Positions 16,251 through 26,270 of a stretch of 64,000 bases of DNA are shown here, in pieces. The stretch comes from Lachnospiraceae bacterium (GTDB taxonomy: Bacteria > Bacillota > Clostridia > Lachnospirales > Lachnospiraceae), in contig SVEL01000009.1 of the NCBI GenBank assembly GCA_015057425.1, positions 1-64,000 of the forward strand, read 5' to 3'. The notes beneath the pieces are model-generated. The model saw only the letters and a list, made by a program, of their open reading frames with translations, was not told the origin of the DNA and made no database searches. How positions within the stretch are numbered: the stretch's first letter is position 1; every line of letters begins with the position of its first letter. The position numbers and the translations under genes are program-made.

Positions 16251-17060
16251 TTACACTACATCAGCAAAATGCTTCTCTAATTTTTTAAAAACTGTTGTAC
16301 CTATAAAATAAACCGCTATGACTAACACCCAAAAATAAATGGTCTGCATCGGCTTTTCAAAAAACCATACATCATTATAAAATGCATCTCTGTAACCATT
16401 TGTTATATAATACATCGGGTTAAGTTTCATTAACTGTTGCAATTTACCCGGTAATATTTCTATCTGCCACATTATTGGTGTAAGCCACATACCAAACTGA
16501 AGGATTACATTAACAATCTGACCTAAATCTCTGAAAAAAACCACGACTGCTGATGTAAAATACGATATGCCTACAACAAGCACTACTGTACACACGCTAT
16601 AATAAATTATTTGTATTATGTGTAGATTAAATCTTTCACCATTTATAAAATATAAAAGTAATCCTACAAAGATAAAAAAACCATGTACAAATATTGCAGC
16701 CACTATTTTTACCATAGGCAATATATCGATTTTAAAAACAACCTTCTTTACTAAATAAGTGTATTCAAGTAAGCTGTTTGTTGCACCAAGTATGGCTTCA
16801 CTAAAGAAAAACCATGGAATAATACCTGCAACCAACCACAAAACATATGGAACATCAGATACCGGTACAGCTTTAAAACCATATTGGAATACAAATACAT
16901 ATATCATAACCGTTACTATCGGCTGAACAAAATTCCAGATTGCTCCAAGATTTGATGATGCATATCTGTTCTTAAAATCATTTATTGCCAGGTTCATTAT
17001 TAACTTGTAATTTTTTATAATATCCGCAGTTACCTGCAAAGCGCCCATCTTCTTCAACAT
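16251..17060 (-). CDS. Polysaccharide ABC transporter permease (Wzm/TagG type), 269 aa
   Basis: ABC-2 type permease with about six membrane segments and the family's amphipathic N-terminus (NDFKNRYASSNLGAIWNFVQP) and C-terminal motif (LNPMYYITNGYRD). It pairs with the ATPase encoded 12 bp upstream to export lipid-linked polysaccharide. Start: ATG with GGAGG upstream. Confidence 0.93.
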   Translation of the reverse strand: MLKKMGALQVTADIIKNYKLIMNLAINDFKNRYASSNLGAIWNFVQPIVTVMIYVFVFQYGFKAVPVSDVPYVLWLVAGIIPWFFFSEAILGATNSLLEYTYLVKKVVFKIDILPMVKIVAAIFVHGFFIFVGLLLYFINGERFNLHIIQIIYYSVCTVVLVVGISYFTSAVVVFFRDLGQIVNVILQFGMWLTPIMWQIEILPGKLQQLMKLNPMYYITNGYRDAFYNDVWFFEKPMQTIYFWVLVIAVYFIGTTVFKKLEKHFADVV

Positions 17061-17072
17061 GCTAAGCCTCCG

Positions 17073-18296
17073 TTAGTCATTATCCCAATGATGATTAAGA
17101 ACAACAATTCCCTCTGCAATATACCCCATCTTTACAAAGAAGTTCTTCGCCTTAGAACGATAATCTATAGGTACTGTAGCTGTTCTGTCAAATATAGCCA
17201 CATCAAAATAATAACTTCCACCTGTCAAATTAAATTTCTCATATATCAGTTCGCAAACATTACTGCCTACTTCCCATTTAACCTTGTGATTGTCAAGTAA
17301 AGTATTTAAACCACAAATATACTTATTGTCAATACTTCTTATGGCAATTCCGATAACAGGTTCATTAACATTTGTATCAAACACATTATATTTGACTCTG
17401 ATTTTCACATCCTCGCCGTGGTTGATGTCATCTACCTCGTTACCATCCTTATCATAAATAGACAATGATTCAAACTCAGCAATCTCCGATGTTTTTCCCG
17501 TTTCCGATTCCTCCTGCTTTACAGGATTGCTCTTTCGCTCCATATACTCTTCAAGCGTTAATTCGCTCTTTAAGAAATCAATATAATTATCTGTAACCTC
17601 ATCTGTCTCGCCATCCATAATCATATTACCGTTATTAATCCATATGGTTCTCTTACAGAATCGCTTAATGGAATTAATATCGTGACTTACAAACAATACA
17701 GTCTTTCCCTGTTCCATAAACTCAACAAACTTGTCCATACACTTAAGTTGGAATCTTGTATCGCCCACTGCTAAGGCTTCATCTACTATAAGAATATCAG
17801 GATCAACATTTATGGCAACAGCGAAAGCCAGTCTTACAAACATACCGCTTGAATATGTTTTTACAGGCTGGTTTATATATTCTCCTATATCAGCAAAAGA
17901 AACTATATCATCAAGTCTCTTTTCCATCTCTTTTCGCGGAATACCCATAATTGTGCCATTAAGATATACATTTTCGATTCCTGTATATTCCATATTAAAT
18001 CCAGCGCCTAATTCCAAAAGAGCTGATATCTTACCATTTACAGTTATCTCTCCGTCTGAAGGATTAAGTACACCTGTAAGCATTTTTAAAAGAGTCGATT
18101 TACCGGAACCGTTACGTCCTACGATACCAACGGTTTCCCCTTTGAATATCTGGAAATTGACATCCTTAAGTGCATAAAACTCCTTATAATATTTCTTTCC
18201 TGTTATATTAAAAGCTTCCTTAAATCTATCTTTAGGATTATCATATAACTTGTACATTTTTGTAAGATTTTTAGCTTGTATCTCTAATTTTTCCAT
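17073..18296 (-). CDS. Polysaccharide ABC transporter ATP-binding protein (Wzt/TagH type), 407 aa
   Basis: The nucleotide-binding domain (about 1-245) has Walker A GRNGSGKST, the family-specific signature TYSSGM and Walker B ILIVDEALAVGD. A charged linker follows, then a Wzt-like C-terminal beta-sandwich (about 275-405). In Wzt proteins this domain recognises the finished or capped glycan, so export is probably coupled to a specific chain end. Start: ATG at 18296, 6 nt after AGGTG; the frame also runs back to 18305. It overlaps the methyltransferase stop by 13 bp, showing tight coupling. Confidence 0.94.
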   Translation of the reverse strand: MEKLEIQAKNLTKMYKLYDNPKDRFKEAFNITGKKYYKEFYALKDVNFQIFKGETVGIVGRNGSGKSTLLKMLTGVLNPSDGEITVNGKISALLELGAGFNMEYTGIENVYLNGTIMGIPRKEMEKRLDDIVSFADIGEYINQPVKTYSSGMFVRLAFAVAINVDPDILIVDEALAVGDTRFQLKCMDKFVEFMEQGKTVLFVSHDINSIKRFCKRTIWINNGNMIMDGETDEVTDNYIDFLKSELTLEEYMERKSNPVKQEESETGKTSEIAEFESLSIYDKDGNEVDDINHGEDVKIRVKYNVFDTNVNEPVIGIAIRSIDNKYICGLNTLLDNHKVKWEVGSNVCELIYEKFNLTGGSYYFDVAIFDRTATVPIDYRSKAKNFFVKMGYIAEGIVVLNHHWDND

Positions 18297-19543
18297 AATA
18301 AACACCTGATTTTTCTGTAAACTTTATATAGCCATTTACTTTCAAGATTATCTCGTTGTTGCTGTAATAAATCTCTTTGTGCCCTTATCGTATCCATTTC
18401 ATCCTGTAATCTGCAATTTGCATGCATTAAATCAACAATTATATCTTCATAATCTTTACTTGCGCCTTGGACCCCCATATTTTGAGATATTTCAAGTTCA
18501 TTAATCTGATATTGTATTATTACTCTGTCCGCAATATTTTCAAATTCATAATATATCTGCGGATCTGCATTATCAAATACAAATGTATTACTATATACAG
18601 CTCTATCATTTGATGCTTTGTAGGAGGCCTCTACTCTTTCCCCGTCTTTCATACCATAAATGTCAAACATACTTATTATACCACTTGTGTTAACAGGGTC
18701 AAATCTAAATTCTTTTACGCCTTCCGGCAATTGCACTTCGATTTGTTGATTTTCGTCATTTATATCTATGATCTGTGTTATTGAATTATTTTCAGACCAC
18801 TCACTACCCTTAAGGTAATATAACTGAAACCAATAATCATCTCTATCTTCTTTGATTTGACAGATTTTATCTACCTGAACAGGTGACACTTCATAAACAT
18901 ACTGATAAATCTGTCCCTGTGGTCTTTTATTCCAATAAGATGGCTTGATACCTTTTACGTCATATGTGTTATTTTTAATTTCAGTTGTTCCTACTTTTGC
19001 ATAAGTAGCCATCTCCTTGCTTATAAATAAGCCTGCTGCCTGAATCATTTTATCTAAGCTTGACTTTGTAAAGAAATGTATGTGAGTATCATCAAGCAAG
19101 CCTATAGAATTATATTCAAACTTGTTATTCAGTAAATCTATAAGCACTGAATTGTGTGAAAGATTCGGAACAGACAATAATATACTTCCATCTTCCTTTA
19201 GAAACTCCTTTGCTTCCTTAAGTACATCAAGAGGATTTCTTAAATGTTCCAACACGTCAGCAAATATAATATGGTCAAACCTTGTTTCTTTATATCTGTC
19301 CTTCCATTTATATGTCTCGATATCTCCTATAACCAAATCAACGCCATAATTTAAAGCTTCTTTTCCTGCCTCTTCATCTAACTCAACCAAATATACCTGA
19401 CAATTTAAAGCTTCCTTCATATATCTGGTTAATCTTCCGTTTGCAGGCCCAAACTCTAATACTGTTGAATTACTTTTAAGTTGTTTAATTATTAATGATA
19501 AAGAATTGTTACTTTCCGTATCAAGTTCAAAATCATATTTCAT
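18284..19543 (-). CDS. SAM-dependent methyltransferase with C-terminal extension, 419 aa
   Basis: The class I methyltransferase domain (about 15-200) shows VLEFGPANGRLTRYM (SAM loop), VELDEEA, DHIIFADVLEHL and GSILLSVPNLSHNSV. The middle part (about 215-350) resembles a carbohydrate-binding sandwich and the C-terminus (about 360-410) is a coiled coil. This resembles chain-terminating methyltransferases of ABC-exported O-antigens, and its gene directly precedes the Wzt gene. It may therefore methylate the non-reducing end that the exporter recognises (inference). Start ATG; the ribosome binding site is weak. Confidence 0.85.
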   Translation of the reverse strand: MKYDFELDTESNNSLSLIIKQLKSNSTVLEFGPANGRLTRYMKEALNCQVYLVELDEEAGKEALNYGVDLVIGDIETYKWKDRYKETRFDHIIFADVLEHLRNPLDVLKEAKEFLKEDGSILLSVPNLSHNSVLIDLLNNKFEYNSIGLLDDTHIHFFTKSSLDKMIQAAGLFISKEMATYAKVGTTEIKNNTYDVKGIKPSYWNKRPQGQIYQYVYEVSPVQVDKICQIKEDRDDYWFQLYYLKGSEWSENNSITQIIDINDENQQIEVQLPEGVKEFRFDPVNTSGIISMFDIYGMKDGERVEASYKASNDRAVYSNTFVFDNADPQIYYEFENIADRVIIQYQINELEISQNMGVQGASKDYEDIIVDLMHANCRLQDEMDTIRAQRDLLQQQRDNLESKWLYKVYRKIRCLLWKN

Positions 19544-19609
19544 AAGTACTGCTTAATCCTTTCATGCATACAAAACACTTATTACCTTATCCCTTTGGCA
19601 TAATTTTAA

Positions 19610-22132
19610 TTAATATACAACTTCATAAATGTAACTGTTGTATTCGCCATAAATTTCCTTTAACGTAACATTTCCGCCACTTACCATTTCTTCAGATGAA
19701 TAAATATATTTTACATCAATCTTTTCTAAATCATCATAAGAAAGGTTAACTACGATATGGTCAGCATATAAAAGCCTTACACTTGTTTCTTCTTCGGTCA
19801 AAACGATTGTCATATGTGCATATCTGTTATAACAATCATTATATACTCCATCCTCATCAAGAATTTCCCACAATTCATAGTTAGGAATATAATTGGTAGA
19901 ATTTATCGTAGGCGCACCACAAGCTATTGTGAATCCTCCTGTAACATGATTCATACTTATCCAGTTGGCATCCTTTTCCTCTTCTACTATCCGAGCTATC
20001 TCTTGAGCAACTGGTTTTGAATAAATGACATCCAATCCTTTCATAACAGGATGTACCGCCATTCCAAATACAAATGTAATCCCTCCTAATATAACTACAG
20101 AAGCTATTCTTTCGACCGCTTTTGCTTTCACTAACCATGGCACCACACATACTGTAACTACTAAAACAACACACAATAGCTCATATTTATTATAATAGGT
20201 CGGCATATTTACATTAAATTGATAAGCCATTGCCATCATTACCACAAACACAACAGCATATGCAGCTATCCTTTTTAATATACCTTCTGAGCATATGCGT
20301 CCGACAATAGCAATAAACAAATATAACTGCACAATTGCCAAAACATCTACTGCTCGTTCCGGAACTGAATTGGACATCAATGTAAGCTTTGACAAAACCA
20401 TTGGTATTCCCAAAGAACAATATAGGGTAAGAAACAACGAAAATATTGTTAAAGCACCAACTAATCCATCCCATTTCTTTTTCTTTATCATATATACTAT
20501 TCCAAGAATTATTGGTAATGGAAATAAATTAAATACAATTCCTGCTTCTGATGGATTAGCTATTTCTCTATAACTAAACATCCATGCTCCAATACAATTG
20601 CTAAGCTTATATAGAGTATAACCACCATTACTTACTCTCGAACCAGGATATACAGTATTGGTTATACTATTTACATATTCCATATTCGAAAGCAGATATG
20701 CAGCTATAATACTAATCATAAATGCAACACAACTAAGAATAATTGTCCAGTCTTTCCAGTCAAACTTTTTAATATTTTTCCAACTTGCAATTATAACGCA
20801 CAATAAAATTATAAGCGACATATACCCTGCCGGAACCTGCCATGCCGGATACAAATTTGTCACAAATCCGGCTCCTGCCAAAGCCGTACCAATACCATAC
20901 AAAGCTTTTTTCACTTTACTTGCACTATTTACAGCATAGTTAAATAAAACAATCGCTGCCTGTGAATACATCAACCACGTTGGACCAAACGACCACCACA
21001 AGCAATATGATGAATACGTAAGTAATACTGCTCCTAAAAGTGATAAAAGCTTATTTTTTTTAGAAATCAATAAACAAAATTCAAACGAAAAAAGGAATGT
21101 GAAAATAAATACCGCATTCCAATAAAACGATACTCCAATTTCTGTATCTCCCGTCAAATATCCCCAAAATTGCGGAGTCCCCAAAACTCCCCAGCCAAGT
21201 TGAATGCCTGACGCAGTTATATTATTTACCTCCAATGCCATAGGAATATTGTTTTTACCAATAACTCCCTCAAATGCAGTTGTTAGCCGTCTAGGAGTTG
21301 AAACCATCCATTCATCACTTCTGATGGGGCGAGGCTTACCCATTATAGTTTCGACATACTGTGAACCATTTCCTGTTTGAACATATGAATCATACATTCC
21401 TATAGACGAATAATGTATTTTATTAATTACCAAAAAACCAAATATTGTTAAAGCAACAACAACTCTATACTTGTATATAAAATCATATAATTTTTTAACA
21501 TCAACCCATATGTTTAGTAGTACAAATACAATAATCGCCAAACAGAGTAATATCCTGTAAAAAATAACACCCGAATTATTCTTTACTTCCATTCCTTCGA
21601 TTATGTTAAATACAATATCTCCATCTACTTGCTCGCCATCTACATATAATTCACCATCTTCATACTCTTTTACATCATCTGTTTTCCATATTGTTAAAGA
21701 ATTTTCTTTTGTTGCATCAAGGCTTGAAACAATAATTTCAGCTTTTTTCCCCTTAACCTCATACGGCTCATTAAAGATAATATTATAATATGCATTATCC
21801 GAGAATTCAGATGCATTTACATTTTTATCATATAGAACTTTTCCATCTTCCAAAAGCACCTTTATACTATACTGAGAATTAACATTACTATTGGCATAAT
21901 TTGCAAACAGTATCTGTAAGCCATTGAAATTTTCAGTGGTCAATACTTCCTGTTTAATTTCAACACCTTTTACAATTTCACCAACAACTGACGTATTTGA
22001 TGTTACCTTTTTATCCACGTGATAATTTACTTTCTGGGAATTACTTATTATAATAAAAATTCCTACTATCGACAGAATTGCCAATACTACAGACAATGCT
22101 ATTTGTAAAATCAGCTTTTTATTTCTTTTCAT
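19610..22132 (-). CDS. Large polytopic membrane protein, GT-C-like, 840 aa
   Basis: An N-terminal membrane anchor (about 8-28) and an extracytoplasmic beta-rich domain (about 30-195) are followed by about ten to twelve membrane segments (200-690) and a second soluble C-terminal part (about 700-840). The extracytoplasmic loop after the third helix is long and holds RPIRSDEWMVSTPR. The Asp/Glu in that loop and the topology suggest a GT-C transferase that uses a polyprenyl-phosphate sugar, but no family could be assigned with certainty. It overlaps the DUF2304 gene by 14 bp; together with the DPM1-like gene it forms a probable three-gene module. Confidence 0.75.
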   Translation of the reverse strand: MKRNKKLILQIALSVVLAILSIVGIFIIISNSQKVNYHVDKKVTSNTSVVGEIVKGVEIKQEVLTTENFNGLQILFANYANSNVNSQYSIKVLLEDGKVLYDKNVNASEFSDNAYYNIIFNEPYEVKGKKAEIIVSSLDATKENSLTIWKTDDVKEYEDGELYVDGEQVDGDIVFNIIEGMEVKNNSGVIFYRILLCLAIIVFVLLNIWVDVKKLYDFIYKYRVVVALTIFGFLVINKIHYSSIGMYDSYVQTGNGSQYVETIMGKPRPIRSDEWMVSTPRRLTTAFEGVIGKNNIPMALEVNNITASGIQLGWGVLGTPQFWGYLTGDTEIGVSFYWNAVFIFTFLFSFEFCLLISKKNKLLSLLGAVLLTYSSYCLWWSFGPTWLMYSQAAIVLFNYAVNSASKVKKALYGIGTALAGAGFVTNLYPAWQVPAGYMSLIILLCVIIASWKNIKKFDWKDWTIILSCVAFMISIIAAYLLSNMEYVNSITNTVYPGSRVSNGGYTLYKLSNCIGAWMFSYREIANPSEAGIVFNLFPLPIILGIVYMIKKKKWDGLVGALTIFSLFLTLYCSLGIPMVLSKLTLMSNSVPERAVDVLAIVQLYLFIAIVGRICSEGILKRIAAYAVVFVVMMAMAYQFNVNMPTYYNKYELLCVVLVVTVCVVPWLVKAKAVERIASVVILGGITFVFGMAVHPVMKGLDVIYSKPVAQEIARIVEEEKDANWISMNHVTGGFTIACGAPTINSTNYIPNYELWEILDEDGVYNDCYNRYAHMTIVLTEEETSVRLLYADHIVVNLSYDDLEKIDVKYIYSSEEMVSGGNVTLKEIYGEYNSYIYEVVY

Positions 22133-22496
22133 CAGACAGCTCCTTAATCCGTTCTTCTAATTCTCTGTTTCTTTTTTCCAATATAGCCAACTGTTGAACT
22201 AACCTTTTAACGCCATTTGCAGCACTTGATACTGCAACAGTCAATGCTAATATAATTACTAAAGCAAAAAGAAATCCCAAAAAGAAAATCATATTTACAG
22301 GCGATGCTATACCTATCAGATCAGATAATGCATCCATAAATCCCGGTACACAAGCAAAAACAATTACTAAAATACCTGCTCCCATCCATGGAAGTGCGTA
22401 TTTTAATTCTAATCTGTGTTTTCTTATTAAACCAATAATATATACTAATCCAATTATTACAAGAACTGTTATTATAATCTGTATTTTTAATGTCAT
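22119..22496 (-). CDS. DUF2304-type small membrane protein, 125 aa
   Basis: Three to four hydrophobic helices are followed by a charged C-terminal coiled coil (EKRNRELEERIKELSDEKK). Size, topology and position next to a DPM1-like transferase match the DUF2304 family, which commonly neighbours dolichyl-phosphate-mannose-synthase-like genes. A role in flipping or presenting the polyprenyl-phosphate sugar (GtrA-like) is inferred from context only. Start: ATG with GTGAGG upstream; it overlaps the next gene by 14 bp. Confidence 0.8.
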   Translation of the reverse strand: MTLKIQIIITVLVIIGLVYIIGLIRKHRLELKYALPWMGAGILVIVFACVPGFMDALSDLIGIASPVNMIFFLGFLFALVIILALTVAVSSAANGVKRLVQQLAILEKRNRELEERIKELSDEKK

Positions 22497-22498
22497 AT

Positions 22499-23188
22499 CT
22501 ATCGCCTCACTCTTTCAATCATAATTGCAAGCGTTACTTTAAACATATAGTATATTGACTTCTTAGGTGTTATAGATGAAACTCCGCCTTCTCTTGCTCG
22601 CATAACAACAGGTATCTCTTTTACTAACATCTTATGTCTTAAAACCTTAACTGTAGTTTCAGGTTCCGGATAATCTTTCGGATACACATCCGCAAACATC
22701 TTTATAATCTCTCTGTTACACATTCTTAAGCCCGATGTCGGATCTGTAATTTTTTTTCCTGTGAGCAACTTGATAAGGAACGAAAAATATCTAATTCCCA
22801 ATCTTCTTACAGAAGATGACTGAAATCCCTGCTTATCTATAAATCTTGAACCGATAACCATCGCAGCACGGGACTCTTCCAACTCTTTTGCCATTACATC
22901 TAAATATTTAGCATCATGCTGCCCATCACCATCGAACTGTACAGCTAAATCATATCCATTCTGATATGCATATAAGTATCCTGTTTGAACAGCTCCTCCT
23001 ATACCTAAGTTAATTGGCAGGTTGACTACATTGAATCCGTTATCTACACATAACTGATATGTGTTATCTACTGAGCAATCATTAATAATAACATGATCAA
23101 AATCCGGTGCATTTTCTTTTATATCTTTTATAGTTGATACTATACTTTCCGATTCATTAAAAGCCGGTATTATAACTAACTTTTTCAT
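22499..23188 (-). CDS. DPM1-like glycosyltransferase family 2 (polyprenyl-phosphate sugar synthase), 229 aa
   Basis: Compact GT2 of the dolichyl-phosphate mannosyltransferase subgroup: KLVIIPAFNESESI, NDCSVDNT, NLGIGGAVQTGYLYA, QFDGDGQHDAKYL (DxD) and DPTSGLRMCNREII. It has no C-terminal membrane helices. It should make undecaprenyl-phosphate-linked monosaccharide in the cytoplasm, to be used by the adjacent large membrane protein. Start: ATG with GAGAGG upstream; two bases separate it from the DUF2304 gene. Confidence 0.92.
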   Translation of the reverse strand: MKKLVIIPAFNESESIVSTIKDIKENAPDFDHVIINDCSVDNTYQLCVDNGFNVVNLPINLGIGGAVQTGYLYAYQNGYDLAVQFDGDGQHDAKYLDVMAKELEESRAAMVIGSRFIDKQGFQSSSVRRLGIRYFSFLIKLLTGKKITDPTSGLRMCNREIIKMFADVYPKDYPEPETTVKVLRHKMLVKEIPVVMRAREGGVSSITPKKSIYYMFKVTLAIMIERVRR

Positions 23189-23208
23189 TCCTATTCCTCT
23201 CTATGATT

Positions 23209-24003
23209 TTACAAATCATTTGATTTCTCACTTGTTCCATACGCCTTTGCAATAATTTTTGCAATACACTTAGGCCAAAATTTTTCAAACATTTCTATAT
23301 CCTCAGCATACCTTCCGGTTTCCTTGATAGTAGCCGATGTTTCTGATTCCTCATGTATCCTATGGCTCATCAATATTTTATTGCAGAAAACAAAACTTCC
23401 TTTACATTTAGATATATTTTCCCATGCTTCCCAATCTTCATTTGTTCTAAAATGATTCTTAAACACAGGAAATTCCAGATTTTCTTTGGCAAATGTTACT
23501 GCCGGACAACATATTGCAGAACCAAGAGACAATGACCTTCTTCTAACAAATCTGCTATTCCAAAAAAATCTAAATCTTAAAGGAAACAATAATATTCTCT
23601 TTATTTTCAGAAGATTATTAGTAACTACCGTTTCTCCATTTCTTAACTCGCTGTAATCAGAAAAGAAAATCAATGGTTTTTTAACTGATTCCATATATTT
23701 AATCATATTTTCCGAATATTCTTCGTAATATATATCATCCTGATGTACTATGGTTATATACTTTGTATCAGCTTTTGAATATGCAAAATTCCAATCCTGT
23801 GTTATACCTTTTTCTCCTTCGTTTATATAGTATGGAAGGTTGTATTTTTCACTTAGTCCTTTTATATAATCATTAGGTGTGGAAGTTGCGATAAAAATAT
23901 GTGATTTAGCCTTTTGATTAATCAATGATTTTATGCATTCTTCTAAATACCTGCTCTCTTTGTATGCACAAATCGCAAATGTATGATTTATATATTTATC
24001 CAT
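23209..24003 (-). CDS. Glycosyltransferase family 2, 264 aa
   Basis: GT2 with TFAICAYKESRYLEECIKSL, EGEKGITQDWNFAYSKA, VHQDDIY (DxD-like) and a late RTNEDWEAWENIS. It is shorter than the other family 2 enzymes in this locus. The specific sugar is unknown. Start: ATG preceded by GGAGG, overlapping the acyltransferase stop by 8 bp. Confidence 0.88.
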   Translation of the reverse strand: MDKYINHTFAICAYKESRYLEECIKSLINQKAKSHIFIATSTPNDYIKGLSEKYNLPYYINEGEKGITQDWNFAYSKADTKYITIVHQDDIYYEEYSENMIKYMESVKKPLIFFSDYSELRNGETVVTNNLLKIKRILLFPLRFRFFWNSRFVRRRSLSLGSAICCPAVTFAKENLEFPVFKNHFRTNEDWEAWENISKCKGSFVFCNKILMSHRIHEESETSATIKETGRYAEDIEMFEKFWPKCIAKIIAKAYGTSEKSNDL

Positions 24004-25033
24004 GTTTTTTCCTCCGGTTTCGATTCATACCATACTTTATTACATATCCCTGTATAATTGCCAACAAAAGTGCCACGAAAGCTGTTAGTATGGCATTTGC
24101 ATACCAATCAATATTATTAAATATCAGACAAATAATCTGTCCTACAGGCATTCCCCACAAATATATCCCATACGAAAATTCACCATATTTAGTAAAATTA
24201 CTGAATTTTATTTTTGTTCCATATGCCAAATGAAAAATAATATAAGGAAAACATAATAACATTGCAATTATATCAAATCGGAAAAATACCATTATACAAA
24301 ATAGCCCTATATATAAACATAATTTTATATTTGAGAATAATATTTTATCCCTAAATACATATAAGCCCATTCCTATATAAAATAATATTACCGGTCTGAT
24401 AATATTTATAATATTTCCATTATTTCCAAACAAAATCATAACACATATAACAAATATCACCGCAGCTGGAATCGTTATTCTTAAATACCATTTTCTTTCC
24501 AAAAAATGTAATCTATAAAAAATATAGCAAGCAATATAGCACATAAACTCAACGGGCAAAGTCCAAAGTGAACCATTAACAATTCCTGAATATACATTGT
24601 TTTCAAATACTCCCGGCAGTTCATATATTGGAATCAATATTGCGTTAAATAAATATTTGTATGTTTTGATATCTGTAAAGTACTCTTTAAGAGAAAAATC
24701 TGTAACCAATGGTCCTAAAACAAATGCACATATAAACACAACAATTATCAGCTCCGGAAGAATCCTCTTTATTCTTGCCATAAAAAAGATTTTTGCTTTT
24801 TGTGTTCTCTCCATACTTTTTGATATTAAAAAACCACCCGAAACAAAAAATATTCCTACTGCAAGACCTCCTATACTCAAACCGCCATTTGTCCATTTCC
24901 CTAACGGGTCTATATATCCGTAACATAAAGGAAATGAATGGGCGACAATAACCATAATTGCAGCGATAAATCTGATTATATCAAGATTATTATTTCGATC
25001 CTTGCATACTTCATCCAATTTAGTACCTTTCAT
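23996..25033 (-). CDS. Acyltransferase family 3 membrane protein, 345 aa
   Basis: OafA/WecH-like O-acyltransferase with about ten membrane helices. It carries the family markers NLDIIRFIAAIMVIVAHSFPL (catalytic His), a GNNGN loop, and GEFSYGIYLWGMP near the end. It probably O-acetylates a sugar of the surface glycan. Start: ATG with AGGAG upstream. Confidence 0.9.
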   Translation of the reverse strand: MKGTKLDEVCKDRNNNLDIIRFIAAIMVIVAHSFPLCYGYIDPLGKWTNGGLSIGGLAVGIFFVSGGFLISKSMERTQKAKIFFMARIKRILPELIIVVFICAFVLGPLVTDFSLKEYFTDIKTYKYLFNAILIPIYELPGVFENNVYSGIVNGSLWTLPVEFMCYIACYIFYRLHFLERKWYLRITIPAAVIFVICVMILFGNNGNIINIIRPVILFYIGMGLYVFRDKILFSNIKLCLYIGLFCIMVFFRFDIIAMLLCFPYIIFHLAYGTKIKFSNFTKYGEFSYGIYLWGMPVGQIICLIFNNIDWYANAILTAFVALLLAIIQGYVIKYGMNRNRRKKHG

Positions 25034-25061
25034 AATTAGTCTCCTGTAGTAAATACTTTTA

Positions 25062-26270
25062 CTATTTTTTTCTCTTATATATTATCTTTGCAACATTATT
25101 AGGACCAACTATTGTAAACATAACCCTCTTAATTATTGCTCTCATCCTATAAGCGTAATTATTATAATAATATTTTTTAAAAAGCTCTTCTCCTGACAGT
25201 TTTTCATAATCCATCATGAATTGTTCTCTACTCACCGGACCCTTAACATTTGAACGTAAGCATGAATTCAACTTTATAACCTCATCCAGTTTTCGCGGTT
25301 CAATATTGATATCTTCCAACATATTTATAAGATTTTCACCTTGTTTAGTGTTAATTAGCACCAGCGAAACACCTTTTTTTACATCCAATTGACACTTCTC
25401 TATCAGTCCCAATCCCCCAAAATCGCCTAATACTAAATCCCCATTTCTCTTTGTTCCAACATATTTACATGAATAGCACACATCTCTATAAGCTATTTCC
25501 CTAATATATAGTGACATATACGGATCAAAATCTTCTGCCCAAACTTTTTCATTTCCATCATCAAATTTTAATCTTATCCTTTTTGTTATAAGGGGATTCC
25601 ACGGAAGTGATTTATCTCTCTGGTTTATTGATACAAGTTTTTTGTTATATTTATGTTCTATATGCTTAACATATTTATCAAACAATCCTTGTGATGGCGC
25701 ACCATGGCATAATACTTCTATCGTAAATAAATTCTCATATTCTTTTTTTAAATAACTGTATAATCCGGCAATTTGACAGGATACTCCTGAATATAACACA
25801 ACATTGCCATTTTTAAGTTCTTCTTCTACCTGCCTAAAGGAATCTGTTGTATTGCTGTATAAATACTTGGAACCTGCCATTTTTTCAATTTCTTTTTCAT
25901 CTCTGGTTTTGACAATTTTAACTTCAAAATCTTTATCATAAATGGTTCCAAATACAACTCCGTTTAGGTTTTCAATTACATATTTGGCTACCCTCAAAAA
26001 TATTCCTCCGGAGGAGCTTTTTAAAATTTCCACCGAATTGCCATTAACCATTGCATATGAACCTATTATATCTTCTTTTCTTTTTATGACGTTGATTGCA
26101 GGACATGTCTCTACACACTTCCGACAACTTATGCATTTATCAGAAACAATAGGATACAAAAAACCACCCACTCCTTCCTGCATTGTAATTGCAGAAATAG
26201 GACAGACATTATAACATGCTCCACACCCTGTGCATTCATTTTTTACATAAGAAATATTACTTTCTGACAC
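25062..26270 (-). CDS. Coenzyme F420 hydrogenase beta-subunit-like protein with two 4Fe-4S clusters, 402 aa
   Basis: The N-terminus has two ferredoxin motifs (CTGCGACYNVCP and CISCRKCVETCP). The FrhB N- and C-terminal domains follow (GGIFLRVAKY, VLYSGVSCQIAGL, SCKYVGTKRNGDLVLGDF). Clostridia lack F420, and relatives of this protein are common in polysaccharide loci beside pyruvyl transferases. A redox step on a nucleotide sugar or flavin-dependent role is possible; the substrate is unknown. Start: GTG at 26270, because AGGAGG lies 9 nt upstream inside the longer frame (ATG at 26294). It overlaps the pyruvyl transferase by 14 bp. Confidence 0.85.
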   Translation of the reverse strand: MSESNISYVKNECTGCGACYNVCPISAITMQEGVGGFLYPIVSDKCISCRKCVETCPAINVIKRKEDIIGSYAMVNGNSVEILKSSSGGIFLRVAKYVIENLNGVVFGTIYDKDFEVKIVKTRDEKEIEKMAGSKYLYSNTTDSFRQVEEELKNGNVVLYSGVSCQIAGLYSYLKKEYENLFTIEVLCHGAPSQGLFDKYVKHIEHKYNKKLVSINQRDKSLPWNPLITKRIRLKFDDGNEKVWAEDFDPYMSLYIREIAYRDVCYSCKYVGTKRNGDLVLGDFGGLGLIEKCQLDVKKGVSLVLINTKQGENLINMLEDINIEPRKLDEVIKLNSCLRSNVKGPVSREQFMMDYEKLSGEELFKKYYYNNYAYRMRAIIKRVMFTIVGPNNVAKIIYKRKK

